In this document: positions 32,334 to 41,378 of the stretch, in pieces
Numbering within the stretch: the first letter of the stretch is position 1
Layout: each line of letters starts with the position of its first letter
Assembly (NCBI RefSeq): GCF_010686705.1
Contig: NZ_JAAGWY010000004.1
Location: forward strand, 186,001 to 250,000
Origin: Leifsonia tongyongensis
GTDB taxonomy: Bacteria; Actinomycetota; Actinomycetes; Actinomycetales; Microbacteriaceae
Direction: 5' to 3'
DNA length: 64,000 nucleotides
Translations under genes and position numbers: made by a program
Notes under the pieces: generated by a model
What the model was told of the DNA's origin: nothing
Database searches by the model: none
The model's input: only the letters and a program-made list of their open reading frames with translations

Positions 32334-33533
32334 TCAATAGCGGGCCATCCCCGGGTCGATCTCGCGCGCCCAGGCGTCGATGCCGCCGGTGAGCACGACG
32401 GTGTCCGCCACGCCCGCTTCGATGAGCAGGCGCCGGGCCATCTCGGCGCGCGGGCCGTAGTGGCAGTAGATCACGACGCTGGCATCACGGAGTGCGGTAG
32501 CGACACCCTCGGCGTCTTCGTCGAGGTCGGCCTCCAGTTCACCGAGCGGAACGAGCGCGGAGCCCGGGATGGAGGCGAGCTGGGCCTCCCACGGTTCCCG
32601 CACGTCGATGAGGGTGATCTTCTGGCCCTGGGCGAGGAGTTCCTGCAGCTCGCGATTCGTCACCGAGCCCCCGGTGCGCCGGGCGAGCGTGCTGGATTCG
32701 TCTGGAGCCGTCGCTGCACCGGCACCGCAGAACAGGTCGTAGTCGATCAGTCTCGTGATCGGCTCGGCGAACGGGTCCCGCGTGTAACGCACCTCGCGGA
32801 ATGTGCTTCGCAGCGCATCGTGGACGATCGCGCGACCGAGCAGCGGATCACCACGGCCGGTCACCAGGGTGATCGCCTGGGTGACCATGAGACCGCCGAT
32901 GACCGTGCACACGGAGGGGAGGGCTCCGGCGTCGGCGCAGCTGGCAACCGAACCGGGCTCGGGCGGGACGGGGAACAGGTCGCGATAGGTCGGACCGTAC
33001 TGTGCCCAGCTCACGCCGACCTGGCCGCCGAACTGGTGCACGGCTCCCCACACCGCAGGGATGCCGGTCAGCGTCGCGGCGTCGTCGACCAGGTACCGCG
33101 TCGGAAAGTTGTCGCTCCCGTCGAGCACGAGGTCGAACTCGGCGAACAGGGCGAGCGCGTTGCCGGAGTCGAGCATCGAACCGACCGGGACGACCCTGGT
33201 CTCACTGTCGAGCCCGGTGATCGTGTCGCGGGCGGACGCGACTTTCGAACGGCCGACGTCCGCGGGGGTGTGAAGGGTCTGCCGAGGCAGGTTGCTGGTC
33301 TCCACCGCATCCGCGTCGACGACTCCGATGGTGCCGAAACCGGCTGCCGCGAGGGCGGGGATGACAGCGCTGCCCAGGCCGCCTGCGCCGACCACGAGCA
33401 CCCGCGCTGCGCGGATGCGCCGCTGCGCCTCCTCACCGAACCCGGGTAGGGCCAGGGTGCGAGAGTACCGTTCGAGCCGCGCCGGAGTGAGTGCGGGCCC
33501 GGGTTCCACGAGGGGCGGCGGGTTCTCGGTCAT
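32334..33533 (-). CDS. moeB: MoeB-type adenylyltransferase fused to a rhodanese domain
   Basis: A 399-residue protein that activates the C-terminus of MoaD and perhaps sulfurates it. The E1-like domain has VLVVGAGGLGSAVIPALAAAG and DADAVETSNLPRQ. The rhodanese domain at about 300-395 has LIDVREPWE and the Cys loop YCHYGPRAEM. SCADAGALPSVC is retained, but the zinc CxxC usual just before it reads TYRD, and the second CxxC is reduced to one Cys. TAGGCT seven bases before the ATG (33533) fixes the start. Confidence 0.9.
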   Translation of the reverse strand: MTENPPPLVEPGPALTPARLERYSRTLALPGFGEEAQRRIRAARVLVVGAGGLGSAVIPALAAAGFGTIGVVDADAVETSNLPRQTLHTPADVGRSKVASARDTITGLDSETRVVPVGSMLDSGNALALFAEFDLVLDGSDNFPTRYLVDDAATLTGIPAVWGAVHQFGGQVGVSWAQYGPTYRDLFPVPPEPGSVASCADAGALPSVCTVIGGLMVTQAITLVTGRGDPLLGRAIVHDALRSTFREVRYTRDPFAEPITRLIDYDLFCGAGAATAPDESSTLARRTGGSVTNRELQELLAQGQKITLIDVREPWEAQLASIPGSALVPLGELEADLDEDAEGVATALRDASVVIYCHYGPRAEMARRLLIEAGVADTVVLTGGIDAWAREIDPGMARY

Positions 33534-33540
33534 GTCGTTC

Positions 33541-33546
33541 AGCCTA
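33541..33546 (-). promoter_or_regulatory. Leaderless-type -10 box for moeB
   Basis: TAGGCT on the minus strand ends seven bases before the moeB ATG. It lies in the short gap after the membrane molybdoenzyme gene. Confidence 0.5.
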
Positions 33547-33552
33547 CGTTCG

Positions 33553-35139
33553 TCAGCCGACGGTAACGGAGATCTCGTGCAGCCCCGTCGCACCGTCGGG
33601 CACGACGTCCTGCACTTTCGACGTCTGGATCGTGCCGTTCGCATCCGTCGCCCGGACGCGCAGCGTGTGACGCCCAGAGCTGGCCGGCCAGACCCATTTC
33701 CATTGCCGCCAGGTGTCGGCCGAAATCGCGTCCGCGAGTGTGGCATCGTTCCAGGCGCCCCCGTCGACCTGGACCTGCACGCGGCTGACGCCGACATGCT
33801 GCGACCACGCGACGCCCGCGACGACGACATCTCCGGCCGGCGCTGTGGCCCCTCCGGATGGCACGTCGATCCGCGACGAGAGCTTCACCGGCCCGCGTTC
33901 GGACCAGCCGCGGTCGGTCCAGTACGAGGTGACTTTGTCGAAGCGCGTGACCTCGAGCTCGACCACCCATTTGGTCGCCGAGACGTAGCCGTAAAGGCCC
34001 GGGACCACCATCCGGACGGGGTAGCCGTGTTCCAGGGGAAGCGGTTGGCCGTTCATCCCGACCGCCAGGATCGCGTTCCGCCCATCGGTCAGGGCTTCGA
34101 GCGGGGTGCTCGCCGTCCAGCCGTCCTGGCTGCGCGAGAGCACCATGTCGGCATCGGCCTGCGGCTTCGCCTGGGCGAGCAGGTGGCGGATGGGGTAGCC
34201 GAGCCAGACCGCGTTGCTGATCAGGTTTCCGCCGACCTCGTTCGAGACGCAGGTGAGCGTGGTCGCACTCTCTTCGAGCGGCAGGGCGAGCAGCTGGGCG
34301 AAGGTGAGCTCGACCTCGTTGTCGACCATGCCGGTGATCTTCAGCTTCCAGGTCGACGGGTCGATCCCCGGGATCTGAAGTGCGGTGTCGATGCGGTAGA
34401 AGTCGGCGTTCGGCGTGATGATCGGCGAGAGCCCTTTCACCGGGAAGGAGGCTCCGGCGGGAATTGCCGGGGCCGGGACGGCGGGCGCCGGGAGGTGGAA
34501 CGCGGCCCTCGCCGCAGCGGCGGCGCGATACCCGGCGGAGATCGCCTGGCCGAGCACGATGCCGATGATCCCTGCCACGGCCGTCGCGCCGGTCGCGGTG
34601 ACGAACCTGCGGCGCGAGACGGCGCCGTTCGGCGCCACGCGGGTGGGCAGCGTGCTGCGCAGCATCCGGATGAGAACAGTGAGCAGGATGGCCGCGACGA
34701 CCATCGCGACGACCGAGGGCACAGCATCGATGAGCGAAGCGGATGCGCGGGTGAGGGCGGCGAGCACGCCGAGTGCGCCACCGGCGACGATCAGGATGCG
34801 CCCCCAGGGAGGCCGCCGCTCTTCGACCACACCGGCGGCGCCGGCGCCGACGAGGAGGACGAGGGAGAGACTGATGATCAGGACGGCCTTGTCGTTCGTG
34901 CCGAACACGGAGATCACGGCGTTCTTGAGCCAGGCGGGAACCAGGTCGATGACGGCCGCACCGACCACGAGGATCGGGCTGCCGTTCTGCGCGATGAACG
35001 AGCTGACCAGCTCGGCGGCGCCGATACCCGCGAGGACCGCGGCGACGCCGACGGCGGCCGCGAGCCACCAGGGGACGCGCTGGGGCGCCGGCTGGGCGGC
35101 GGGCGCGGAACTCGGCGCCGGGGAGTCTCGCACGACCAT
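33553..35139 (-). CDS. Membrane-anchored molybdopterin oxidoreductase with internal Tat motif
   Basis: A 528-residue protein. Residues 23-160 hold four clear membrane helices (about 24-48, 85-105, 113-130, 141-160); residues 55-80 are weaker. An internal twin-arginine motif SRRRF (175-179) precedes a further hydrophobic helix (185-200). The extracytoplasmic sulfite-oxidase domain (230-415; Mo-ligating Cys297 in TLTCVSNEVGG) and a C-terminal immunoglobulin-like Mo-dimer domain follow. The layout matches dual Sec/Tat proteins such as S. coelicolor Sco3746. The likely role is a cell-surface oxidoreductase; the substrate is unknown. TAGGCT lies six bases before the ATG. Confidence 0.9.
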   Translation of the reverse strand: MVVRDSPAPSSAPAAQPAPQRVPWWLAAAVGVAAVLAGIGAAELVSSFIAQNGSPILVVGAAVIDLVPAWLKNAVISVFGTNDKAVLIISLSLVLLVGAGAAGVVEERRPPWGRILIVAGGALGVLAALTRASASLIDAVPSVVAMVVAAILLTVLIRMLRSTLPTRVAPNGAVSRRRFVTATGATAVAGIIGIVLGQAISAGYRAAAAARAAFHLPAPAVPAPAIPAGASFPVKGLSPIITPNADFYRIDTALQIPGIDPSTWKLKITGMVDNEVELTFAQLLALPLEESATTLTCVSNEVGGNLISNAVWLGYPIRHLLAQAKPQADADMVLSRSQDGWTASTPLEALTDGRNAILAVGMNGQPLPLEHGYPVRMVVPGLYGYVSATKWVVELEVTRFDKVTSYWTDRGWSERGPVKLSSRIDVPSGGATAPAGDVVVAGVAWSQHVGVSRVQVQVDGGAWNDATLADAISADTWRQWKWVWPASSGRHTLRVRATDANGTIQTSKVQDVVPDGATGLHEISVTVG

Positions 35140-35145
35140 GCACTG

Positions 35146-35151
35146 AGCCTA
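35146..35151 (-). promoter_or_regulatory. Leaderless-type -10 box for the membrane molybdoenzyme
   Basis: TAGGCT on the minus strand ends six bases before the ATG at 35139, in the 99-bp gap shared with the divergent helicase gene. Confidence 0.5.
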
Positions 35152-35238
35152 CGAGCGAATGCTGTGCTTATGACGTGGATTCTGCGTCTCTGCAAAACGG
35201 CGCGCGCCGACCGCGTGGCGTGCCAGTCTTGAAGCACC

Positions 35239-37857
35239 ATGGCCGACGCTTCCACTCTGTCCCGCATCCTGTCCGTCTCCGACATCCCGGCCGCGATCGA
35301 GGGCGAGGCCGTCGACGAGGATGCGCTGTACCAGGCGTTCGTGGACTGGGTCGAGGCCGGCGGCATCAGCCTCTATCCGGCGCAGGACGAGTCGGTCATC
35401 GAGATCGTCTCGGGCGCCAACCTGATCCTCAGCACCCCCACCGGGACCGGCAAGTCGCTCGTCGCGGTCGCGGCTCATTTCACGGCCTTGGCCCGCGGCA
35501 TCCGTACGTTCTACACGGCACCGATCAAGGCTCTGGTGTCGGAGAAGTTCTTCTCGCTCGTCGAGATCTTCGGCGCTGCGAACGTCGGAATGATGACCGG
35601 CGACTCCGCCGTGAATCCGGATGCCCCGATCATCTGCTGCACGGCCGAGATCCTGGCGAACCTGGCGCTGCGTCACGGAGCGGAGACGCCTGTCGGCCAG
35701 GTCGTCATGGACGAGTTCCACTTCTACGCGGACCCCGATCGCGGGTGGGCGTGGCAGGTGCCGCTGCTCACGCTCCCGAACGTCCAGTTCGTGCTCATGT
35801 CGGCGACGCTCGGCGATGTGACGGCGCTCGCCGAGGATCTCACCAGGCGGACCGGACGCGAGACGGCGACGGTCACCGGGGTCGAGCGGCCGGTTCCGCT
35901 GCACTACTACTACGAGACGACGCCGGTTCACGAGACCGTCGAGGACCTGCTGAGCACCGGCCAGGCGCCCGTGTACATCGTGCACTTCTCCCAGCTCGCC
36001 GCACTGGAGCGCGCGCAGGCGTTGTCGAGCGCGCGCATCGCGAGCCGGGAGCAACGGGATGCGATCGCCGACCTGATCGGGGAATTCCGATTCACGACAA
36101 GCTTCGGCAAGACGCTCTCGAGACTGGTCAGGGCTGGGATCGGCGTGCACCACGCCGGCATGCTCCCGAAGTACCGTCGCCTTGTCGAGCAGCTCGCCCA
36201 GCGTGGTCTGCTCCGTGTGATCTGCGGGACCGACACGCTCGGGGTCGGCATCAACGTCCCCATCCGCACTGTGCTGCTGACGGCTCTCACCAAGTTCGAC
36301 GGCGTGCGGATGCGGCAGCTGAACGCCCGCGAGTTCCACCAGATCGCCGGCCGGGCGGGCCGGGCGGGGTACGACACGGCCGGCACGGTCGTCGTGCAGG
36401 CGCCCGAGCACGAGACGGAGAACCTGAAGGCGATCGAGAAGGCCGGCGACGACCCGAAGAAGCGGCGCAAGATCGTCCGCAAGAAGGCGCCCGAGGGCTT
36501 CGTCTCCTGGGGCGAGCCGTCGTTCCGCAAACTGGTCGATGCCCAGCCGGAGACCCTCACCTCGAGCATGCAGATCACGAGCGCGATGATCATCAACGTC
36601 GTCGCTCGCGGTGGCGACGTCTTCGCGCACGTCCGCGCGCTCGTGTTCGACAACCACGAGCCGTGGCGGCGGCAGCTCGCGCTCGCCCGCCGTGCGCTCG
36701 GCATCTACCGCACGCTGCTCACGGCCGGCGTCGTCGAAGCGATCGACGAGCCTGACGGACGAAAGTCCATCCGCCTCACCGTCGACCTGCAGCCGAATTT
36801 CGCACTCAACCAGCCCTTGTCCCCGTTCGCGCTCGCCGCGTTCGAGCTGCTGGATCCGGGCGCAGAGGACTCGCCGAATCCGAGCTACGCGCTCGATGTG
36901 ATCTCCGTGGTCGAGGCGACGCTCGACGATCCGCGGCCGGTGCTGTCTGCGCAGCAGTTCGCCGCACGCGGGGAGGCCGTCGCCGCGATGAAGGCGGACG
37001 GCGTCGAATACGACCAGCGTATGGAGCTGCTCGAGGAGGTCACGCATCCGAAGCCGCTCGACGAGCTTCTCACCGCTGCCTTCGAGACGTATGCGCGCAG
37101 CCAGCCGTGGGTGAACGATTTCGAGCTGAGTCCCAAGTCGGTCGTGCGCGACCTGTACGAGCGGGCGATGACTTTCGGCGAGTTCATCGCGTTCTACAAG
37201 CTCGCCCGGTCGGAAGGCGTCGTGCTGCGCTACCTGTCCGACGCGTACCGCGCTCTCGGCCAGACGGTCCCATCCGAGCTGCGCAACGACGATCTCCGCG
37301 ACATCATCGAATGGCTCGGCGAACTCGTCAGGCAGGTGGACTCGAGCCTGCTCGACGAGTGGGAGGAACTCGTGCACCCGGATGCGGCCAGACACGCGGC
37401 CGAGGCCGCCGCGATCGCACCGCCCGCACCGAAGAACGTCACCACCAACCGGCGGGCGTTCCTCGTCCTGGTGCGCAACGAGCTGTTCCGCCGGGTGCAG
37501 CTGGCGGCACTCGACAAGTTCGAGGAGCTCGGCGCGCTGGAGGTGGAGGCTGCAGCGCTCGGCGCGGAGGAGGCGGTCCCTCCGGTCCCGAGCTTCACTG
37601 CACTCGACTGGGCGGATGCGCTCGAAGCGTATTTCGCCGAGCACGACGCGATCGGCACCGGCGCGGACGCCCGGAGCACGGCGATGATCATCGTCGACGA
37701 GTCTCCCGCCGCGACCGATGGCTTGTGGCGCGTCCGCCAGATCCTTGCAGACCCGGAGGACGACCACGACTGGGGCATCTCGGCCGACGTCGACCTGCGC
37801 GCGTCGGCCGAAGCCGGGGTCGCCGTCATCCGCGTTCGCACCGTCGACCGGCTCTGA
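35239..37857 (+). CDS. Ski2-like DEAD/DEAH-box helicase with DUF3516
   Basis: An 872-residue superfamily 2 helicase. LILSTPTGTGKSLVAVA is Walker A, MDEFHFY a DEFH version of the Walker B box, VLMSATLG motif III, TDTLGVGINVPIRTV and HQIAGRAGRAGYD motifs V and VI. The last 350 residues are the actinobacterial DUF3516 region, helical and of unknown role. The likely activity is ATP-dependent unwinding of RNA or DNA; Ski2/Mtr4-type relatives suggest RNA. It is a single-gene unit. Confidence 0.92.
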   Translation: MADASTLSRILSVSDIPAAIEGEAVDEDALYQAFVDWVEAGGISLYPAQDESVIEIVSGANLILSTPTGTGKSLVAVAAHFTALARGIRTFYTAPIKALVSEKFFSLVEIFGAANVGMMTGDSAVNPDAPIICCTAEILANLALRHGAETPVGQVVMDEFHFYADPDRGWAWQVPLLTLPNVQFVLMSATLGDVTALAEDLTRRTGRETATVTGVERPVPLHYYYETTPVHETVEDLLSTGQAPVYIVHFSQLAALERAQALSSARIASREQRDAIADLIGEFRFTTSFGKTLSRLVRAGIGVHHAGMLPKYRRLVEQLAQRGLLRVICGTDTLGVGINVPIRTVLLTALTKFDGVRMRQLNAREFHQIAGRAGRAGYDTAGTVVVQAPEHETENLKAIEKAGDDPKKRRKIVRKKAPEGFVSWGEPSFRKLVDAQPETLTSSMQITSAMIINVVARGGDVFAHVRALVFDNHEPWRRQLALARRALGIYRTLLTAGVVEAIDEPDGRKSIRLTVDLQPNFALNQPLSPFALAAFELLDPGAEDSPNPSYALDVISVVEATLDDPRPVLSAQQFAARGEAVAAMKADGVEYDQRMELLEEVTHPKPLDELLTAAFETYARSQPWVNDFELSPKSVVRDLYERAMTFGEFIAFYKLARSEGVVLRYLSDAYRALGQTVPSELRNDDLRDIIEWLGELVRQVDSSLLDEWEELVHPDAARHAAEAAAIAPPAPKNVTTNRRAFLVLVRNELFRRVQLAALDKFEELGALEVEAAALGAEEAVPPVPSFTALDWADALEAYFAEHDAIGTGADARSTAMIIVDESPAATDGLWRVRQILADPEDDHDWGISADVDLRASAEAGVAVIRVRTVDRL

Positions 37858-37921
37858 CCCTCAGGCGAGAATTCAGCGGATTCAATGCCAATGGGGGACG
37901 CAGCCCCCGCCGCGTCCGGTC

Positions 37922-37927
37922 TAGTGT
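37922..37927 (+). promoter_or_regulatory. Leaderless-type -10 box for the carboxylesterase
   Basis: TAGTGT ends six bases before the GTG start at 37934, with no ribosome site. Confidence 0.5.
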
Positions 37928-37933
37928 CGAACA

Positions 37934-39544
37934 GTGACCGTCGACACGCGCACCACCTCAGCGCTCGACGTGCCGGTGAGCGGCGGAATCGTTCGCGGCG
38001 TCCGCGAGCGGGGGCTGGATGCCTGGCGCAGCATCCCCTATGCGGCTCCGCCCACGGGGCGCCTGCGTTTCCGCGCACCCCACCCGGTCGTGCCTTGGGA
38101 GGGCATCCGCGACGTCTCCGACTTCGGCAAGGTCTCGCCGCAGGCGCACCGCGGCCAGTTCCTCGGCGCGAAACCGGGCACGCCGATGGGCGAGGACTGC
38201 CTGACTCTGGAGGTGATGCGCCGCGCTGGAGGGTACGCGGAGCCGGCGCCGGTGATGGTGTTCATCCACGGCGGCGCCTACAGTGTCGGATCGGTCCGCT
38301 CCGTGCCGCACCAGGGCGAAACGCTCGCCCGCCGTGGCGGCGTCGTCTACGTCGCGACGAACTACCGGCTCGGCGCGCTCGGCTACCTCGACTTCACCCG
38401 CTACTCGACACCCGAGCGACCGTTCGAGAGCAACCTCGGCCTGCGTGACCAGGTGGCCGCACTCGAATGGGTGCGCGACAACATCCGCGCCTTCGGCGGC
38501 GACCCGGGCAAGGTGACGGTGTTCGGCGAGTCGGCGGGTGCGAACGCGGTGACCACGCTGATGACCGCACCGGCGGCGCGCGGGCTGTTCCACCGTGCCA
38601 TCGCCCAGAGCGCACCACCGAACGCGCTCTACCTCCCCGACCTGACGGCGAAATGGGCGGGCGAGTTCGTCGAGCTGCTGAGCGCCGAGATCGACGATGC
38701 GAGCGTCGAGTCGACGACGCCGGAGGATGCGGTGACCCTCCTGGAGACCGCGGACACCGACGCGCTGGTGCGGGCGACGACCGCACTCCAGCTCCGTACA
38801 CCCGACGAGAACCCCGGCACGATCTGTCTCTGCCCGGTGATCGACGGTGACTACCTGCCGATGCGGCCGCTCGATGCGTTCAAGAGCGGGGATGCGCATC
38901 CGGTGCCCCTCATCATCGGAACGAACGACCGCGAAGGGTCGCTGTTCATCGGGAGGCTGGACATCCTCGCGACGTCGCCGGCGCGCATCCGTGCCATCTT
39001 CTCCCGGACGCGCAAGAAGACCCGCAAGGCCATCAAACGGGAGTACCCGGGGCTGCCCGCACGCAGGCCGGCCGCGGACTTCGGCGGAGACTACTCGTTC
39101 TGGTATCCGAGCGTGAAAGTGGGCGAACGGCACGCGCAGTTCGCGCCGGTGCATTTCTACCGGTTCGACATCGCTCCGCGGCTGGTCCGGATGCTCGGCT
39201 TCGACGCCACCCACGGACTCGAGCTGTTCGCCGTCTTCGACCGGATGAATTCGCTGTTCGGTCGCGCGATGACCCTCCTCGGTGGCAGGCGCGCCTTCAT
39301 CGCGGCCGGCGAGCGGATGCAGCGCCGCTGGCTCGCGTTCGCCGCGACCGGCGATCCGGACGGCCCGCTGCCCGAGGAAGCCCGGATGAGGCCGGGCCCG
39401 CGGGACCCGGCCTGGCCCTGCTACGACGCCGAATCCGACGACGACTACCGGCTCACGCTGATCATCGACCGTCACGACCGGATCGAGTCCGATCCCCGTG
39501 CGACGAAGCGCGTCGCCTGGCAGGAGTTCGTCCCGCATGTCTGA
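37934..39544 (+). CDS. Type-B carboxylesterase/lipase family protein
   Basis: A 536-residue alpha/beta hydrolase. The oxyanion strand is VFIHGGAYSVGS, the nucleophile elbow VFGESAGANAVTT, and the catalytic His lies in FDATHGLELFAVF. PNFPLLM-type membrane signals are absent, so it is cytosolic. Start GTG is supported by the upstream TAGTGT box. It probably hydrolyses carboxylic esters; para-nitrobenzyl-esterase-like enzymes are the nearest group. It stands between a helicase and the Pit transporter without an evident link. Confidence 0.9.
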   Translation: MTVDTRTTSALDVPVSGGIVRGVRERGLDAWRSIPYAAPPTGRLRFRAPHPVVPWEGIRDVSDFGKVSPQAHRGQFLGAKPGTPMGEDCLTLEVMRRAGGYAEPAPVMVFIHGGAYSVGSVRSVPHQGETLARRGGVVYVATNYRLGALGYLDFTRYSTPERPFESNLGLRDQVAALEWVRDNIRAFGGDPGKVTVFGESAGANAVTTLMTAPAARGLFHRAIAQSAPPNALYLPDLTAKWAGEFVELLSAEIDDASVESTTPEDAVTLLETADTDALVRATTALQLRTPDENPGTICLCPVIDGDYLPMRPLDAFKSGDAHPVPLIIGTNDREGSLFIGRLDILATSPARIRAIFSRTRKKTRKAIKREYPGLPARRPAADFGGDYSFWYPSVKVGERHAQFAPVHFYRFDIAPRLVRMLGFDATHGLELFAVFDRMNSLFGRAMTLLGGRRAFIAAGERMQRRWLAFAATGDPDGPLPEEARMRPGPRDPAWPCYDAESDDDYRLTLIIDRHDRIESDPRATKRVAWQEFVPHV

Positions 39545-39551
39545 GCCGAGT

Positions 39552-39583
39552 TTGACCATCACGGCATGAAGTGTGAGTATCGT
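39552..39583 (+). promoter_or_regulatory. Possible promoter upstream of pit
   Basis: TTGACC at 39552 is followed after about 17-20 bases by a GAGTAT/TATCGT region. The spacing is acceptable but the -10 is poor. About 80 bp of leader would follow before the GTG start. Confidence 0.3.
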
Positions 39584-39661
39584 CGTTGATCGGTGAACCG
39601 CGCCGGTCGGTCTCCATGAATTCCCGGTGAATCACGCCCGGTTTCCACGAGAAGGGCGCAG

Positions 39662-40939
39662 GTGGATCTCACCCTCATCGTCGTGCTGGTCATCGTGCTG
39701 GCGCTGTTCTTCGACTTCACGAACGGTTTCCACGACACCGCGAACGCCATGGCGACGCCGATCGCCACCGGGGCCATGCGGCCCAAGGTGGCCGTTGCGG
39801 TGGCCGCTGTGCTCAACCTCGTCGGCGCGTTCCTCTCGACGGAGGTCGCCAAGACCATCTCCGGCGGAATCATCAAAGAGGGTCCCGGAGGGGTGCAGAT
39901 CACCCCTGAGCTGATCTTCGCCGGACTGATCGGCGCCATCGTCTGGAACATGGTGACCTGGCTCTTCGGCCTGCCGTCGAGTTCCAGCCACGCACTCTTC
40001 GGGGGACTTATCGGGGCGACGATCGTCGGGGTGGGCATCCAGGCGGTCGACTTCACTGTCGTGCTTGACAAGGTGATCCTGCCTGCTGTCATCGCGCCGT
40101 TCACTGCGGGGCTTGTGGCGTACGCCGCGACGAAGCTCGCGTACGCGGTGACCCGCCGGTATGACGGCAGACCGGATGGCCGGGGCGGGTTCCGCGTCGG
40201 CCAGATCTTCTCGTCGTCGCTCGTCGCGCTCGCCCACGGCACCAACGACGCCCAGAAGACCATGGGCGTCATCACGCTCACTCTCATCGCCGCGGGGATC
40301 CAGCCGACCGGGAGCGGACCAGAATTGTGGGTGATCACCGCGTGCGCGCTCGCGATCGCGCTCGGCACGTACACCGGCGGGTGGCGGATCATCCGCACGC
40401 TCGGAACGGGCCTCACCGCTATCAAGCCCGCGCAGGGATTCGCGGCCGAGACCAGCACCGCGGCCACGATCCTCGCATCGAGTCACCTGGGCTTCGCGCT
40501 CTCGACCACCCAGGTCGCGTCCGGCTCGGTGATCGGTTCGGGACTCGGCCGCCGCGGCGCGTCCGTCCGCTGGGGAACGGCGGGCCGGATCGGGGTCGGC
40601 TGGCTTCTGACACTTCCCTCCGCAGCCGTTGTCGGTGGTCTCGCAGCATGGATCGCGAGTTTCGGTCCCGTCGGGATCCTCGTGGACATGGTCGTCGGGG
40701 TCGCCGTGGTCGCAGCCATCTTCGTCCGCTCCAACCGCAGCCGCGTCGACAGCACCAATGCCGTCAGCGGGGGTGTTTCGGGTGGGGTCAGCGAGGTCGC
40801 CCAGTCGGGCAGCGTCGTGAAGATCACGAACGTCAAACCCCTGAAGAGATCGAAGCCGCCCACGAAGCCGCCCACGAAGCAGCGCGACCCGGAGGCGCGC
40901 GGGCCCGAGCCCCGCGACCCTGAGGAGGAGCGGGCATGA
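39662..40939 (+). CDS. pit: Low-affinity inorganic phosphate transporter (Pit family)
   Basis: A 425-residue membrane protein that couples phosphate (as metal phosphate) to proton import. The two inverted-repeat signatures are both present: DFTNGFHDTANAMATPIATG in the N-terminal half and ALAHGTNDAQKTMGVITLTL in the C-terminal half. About ten helices are seen. The cytosolic tail is charged, with a repeated KPPTKPPTK unit. GTG start with a GCGCAGG ribosome site. It overlaps the next small membrane gene by ATGA. Confidence 0.93.
   Translation: MDLTLIVVLVIVLALFFDFTNGFHDTANAMATPIATGAMRPKVAVAVAAVLNLVGAFLSTEVAKTISGGIIKEGPGGVQITPELIFAGLIGAIVWNMVTWLFGLPSSSSHALFGGLIGATIVGVGIQAVDFTVVLDKVILPAVIAPFTAGLVAYAATKLAYAVTRRYDGRPDGRGGFRVGQIFSSSLVALAHGTNDAQKTMGVITLTLIAAGIQPTGSGPELWVITACALAIALGTYTGGWRIIRTLGTGLTAIKPAQGFAAETSTAATILASSHLGFALSTTQVASGSVIGSGLGRRGASVRWGTAGRIGVGWLLTLPSAAVVGGLAAWIASFGPVGILVDMVVGVAVVAAIFVRSNRSRVDSTNAVSGGVSGGVSEVAQSGSVVKITNVKPLKRSKPPTKPPTKQRDPEARGPEPRDPEEERA
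40852..40875 (+). repeat. 12-bp tandem duplication in the pit tail
   Basis: GAAGCCGCCCAC occurs twice in a row, encoding the repeated K-P-P-T motif of the cytosolic tail. Confidence 0.85.
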
Positions 40940-41271
40940 TCATCGACTGGGGATCCTTCCTCGCCGTGGCACTCGCCTCGCTCGTCTCGACCTGCGTCGT
41001 CGTCGGGTTGTACTCGCTGGCGACCAGGCTCCTGGCGGCGGCAGGGCGCGCGCCACAGGTCGACCCGGTCGAGTTCACCGACGCGATCACGGTGGTGACT
41101 CCTGCCGAGGCGGCTGCCGCGGCCAAGCGCGCACGCAAGGCGGCTAAGAAGAATCCGCTGTCCGACGGGCAGAAGCGTGCCGCCCTCATCGGGGCGTACA
41201 CCTGTTTCACGCTCTGCGGCGCGGCCGTGCTCTACGGCATCTATCTGATCGTCCCGTACTTTCACTCGTGA
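40936..41271 (+). CDS. Small membrane protein coupled to pit
   Basis: A 111-residue protein with two membrane helices (about residues 7-33 and 84-105) joined by a charged, Ala/Lys-rich cytosolic region (AAAAAKRARKAAKKNPLSDG). The start overlaps the pit stop in ATGA. Small genes of this kind follow pit in many actinobacteria as far as I recall. A regulatory or stabilising subunit of the phosphate transporter is plausible but unproven. Confidence 0.8.
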   Translation: MIIDWGSFLAVALASLVSTCVVVGLYSLATRLLAAAGRAPQVDPVEFTDAITVVTPAEAAAAAKRARKAAKKNPLSDGQKRAALIGAYTCFTLCGAAVLYGIYLIVPYFHS

Positions 41272-41366
41272 CAAGCGCGGTCATCAGCAGTGCCGATAGA
41301 CAGTATGGCCGGTGAACCCCGTTTCACACGCCACTCCGTCGGCCCGCTCAGCTGGCCGCCCGAGCC

Positions 41367-41372
41367 TAGGAT
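41367..41372 (+). promoter_or_regulatory. Leaderless-type -10 box for the class 3 aldehyde dehydrogenase
   Basis: TAGGAT ends six bases before the ATG at 41379, with no ribosome site. Confidence 0.55.
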
Positions 41373-41378
41373 TGTCAC

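Noticed and set aside
33539-35143. 534-codon open frame on the same strand as the membrane molybdoenzyme
   Set aside because: Shifted frame of the same gene; Arg/Pro-rich with no domain, while the other frame holds helices, Tat motif and Mo domain.
35149-37767. 872-codon open frame opposite the Ski2-like helicase
   Set aside because: Antisense shadow; no motif and no plausible ribosome site.
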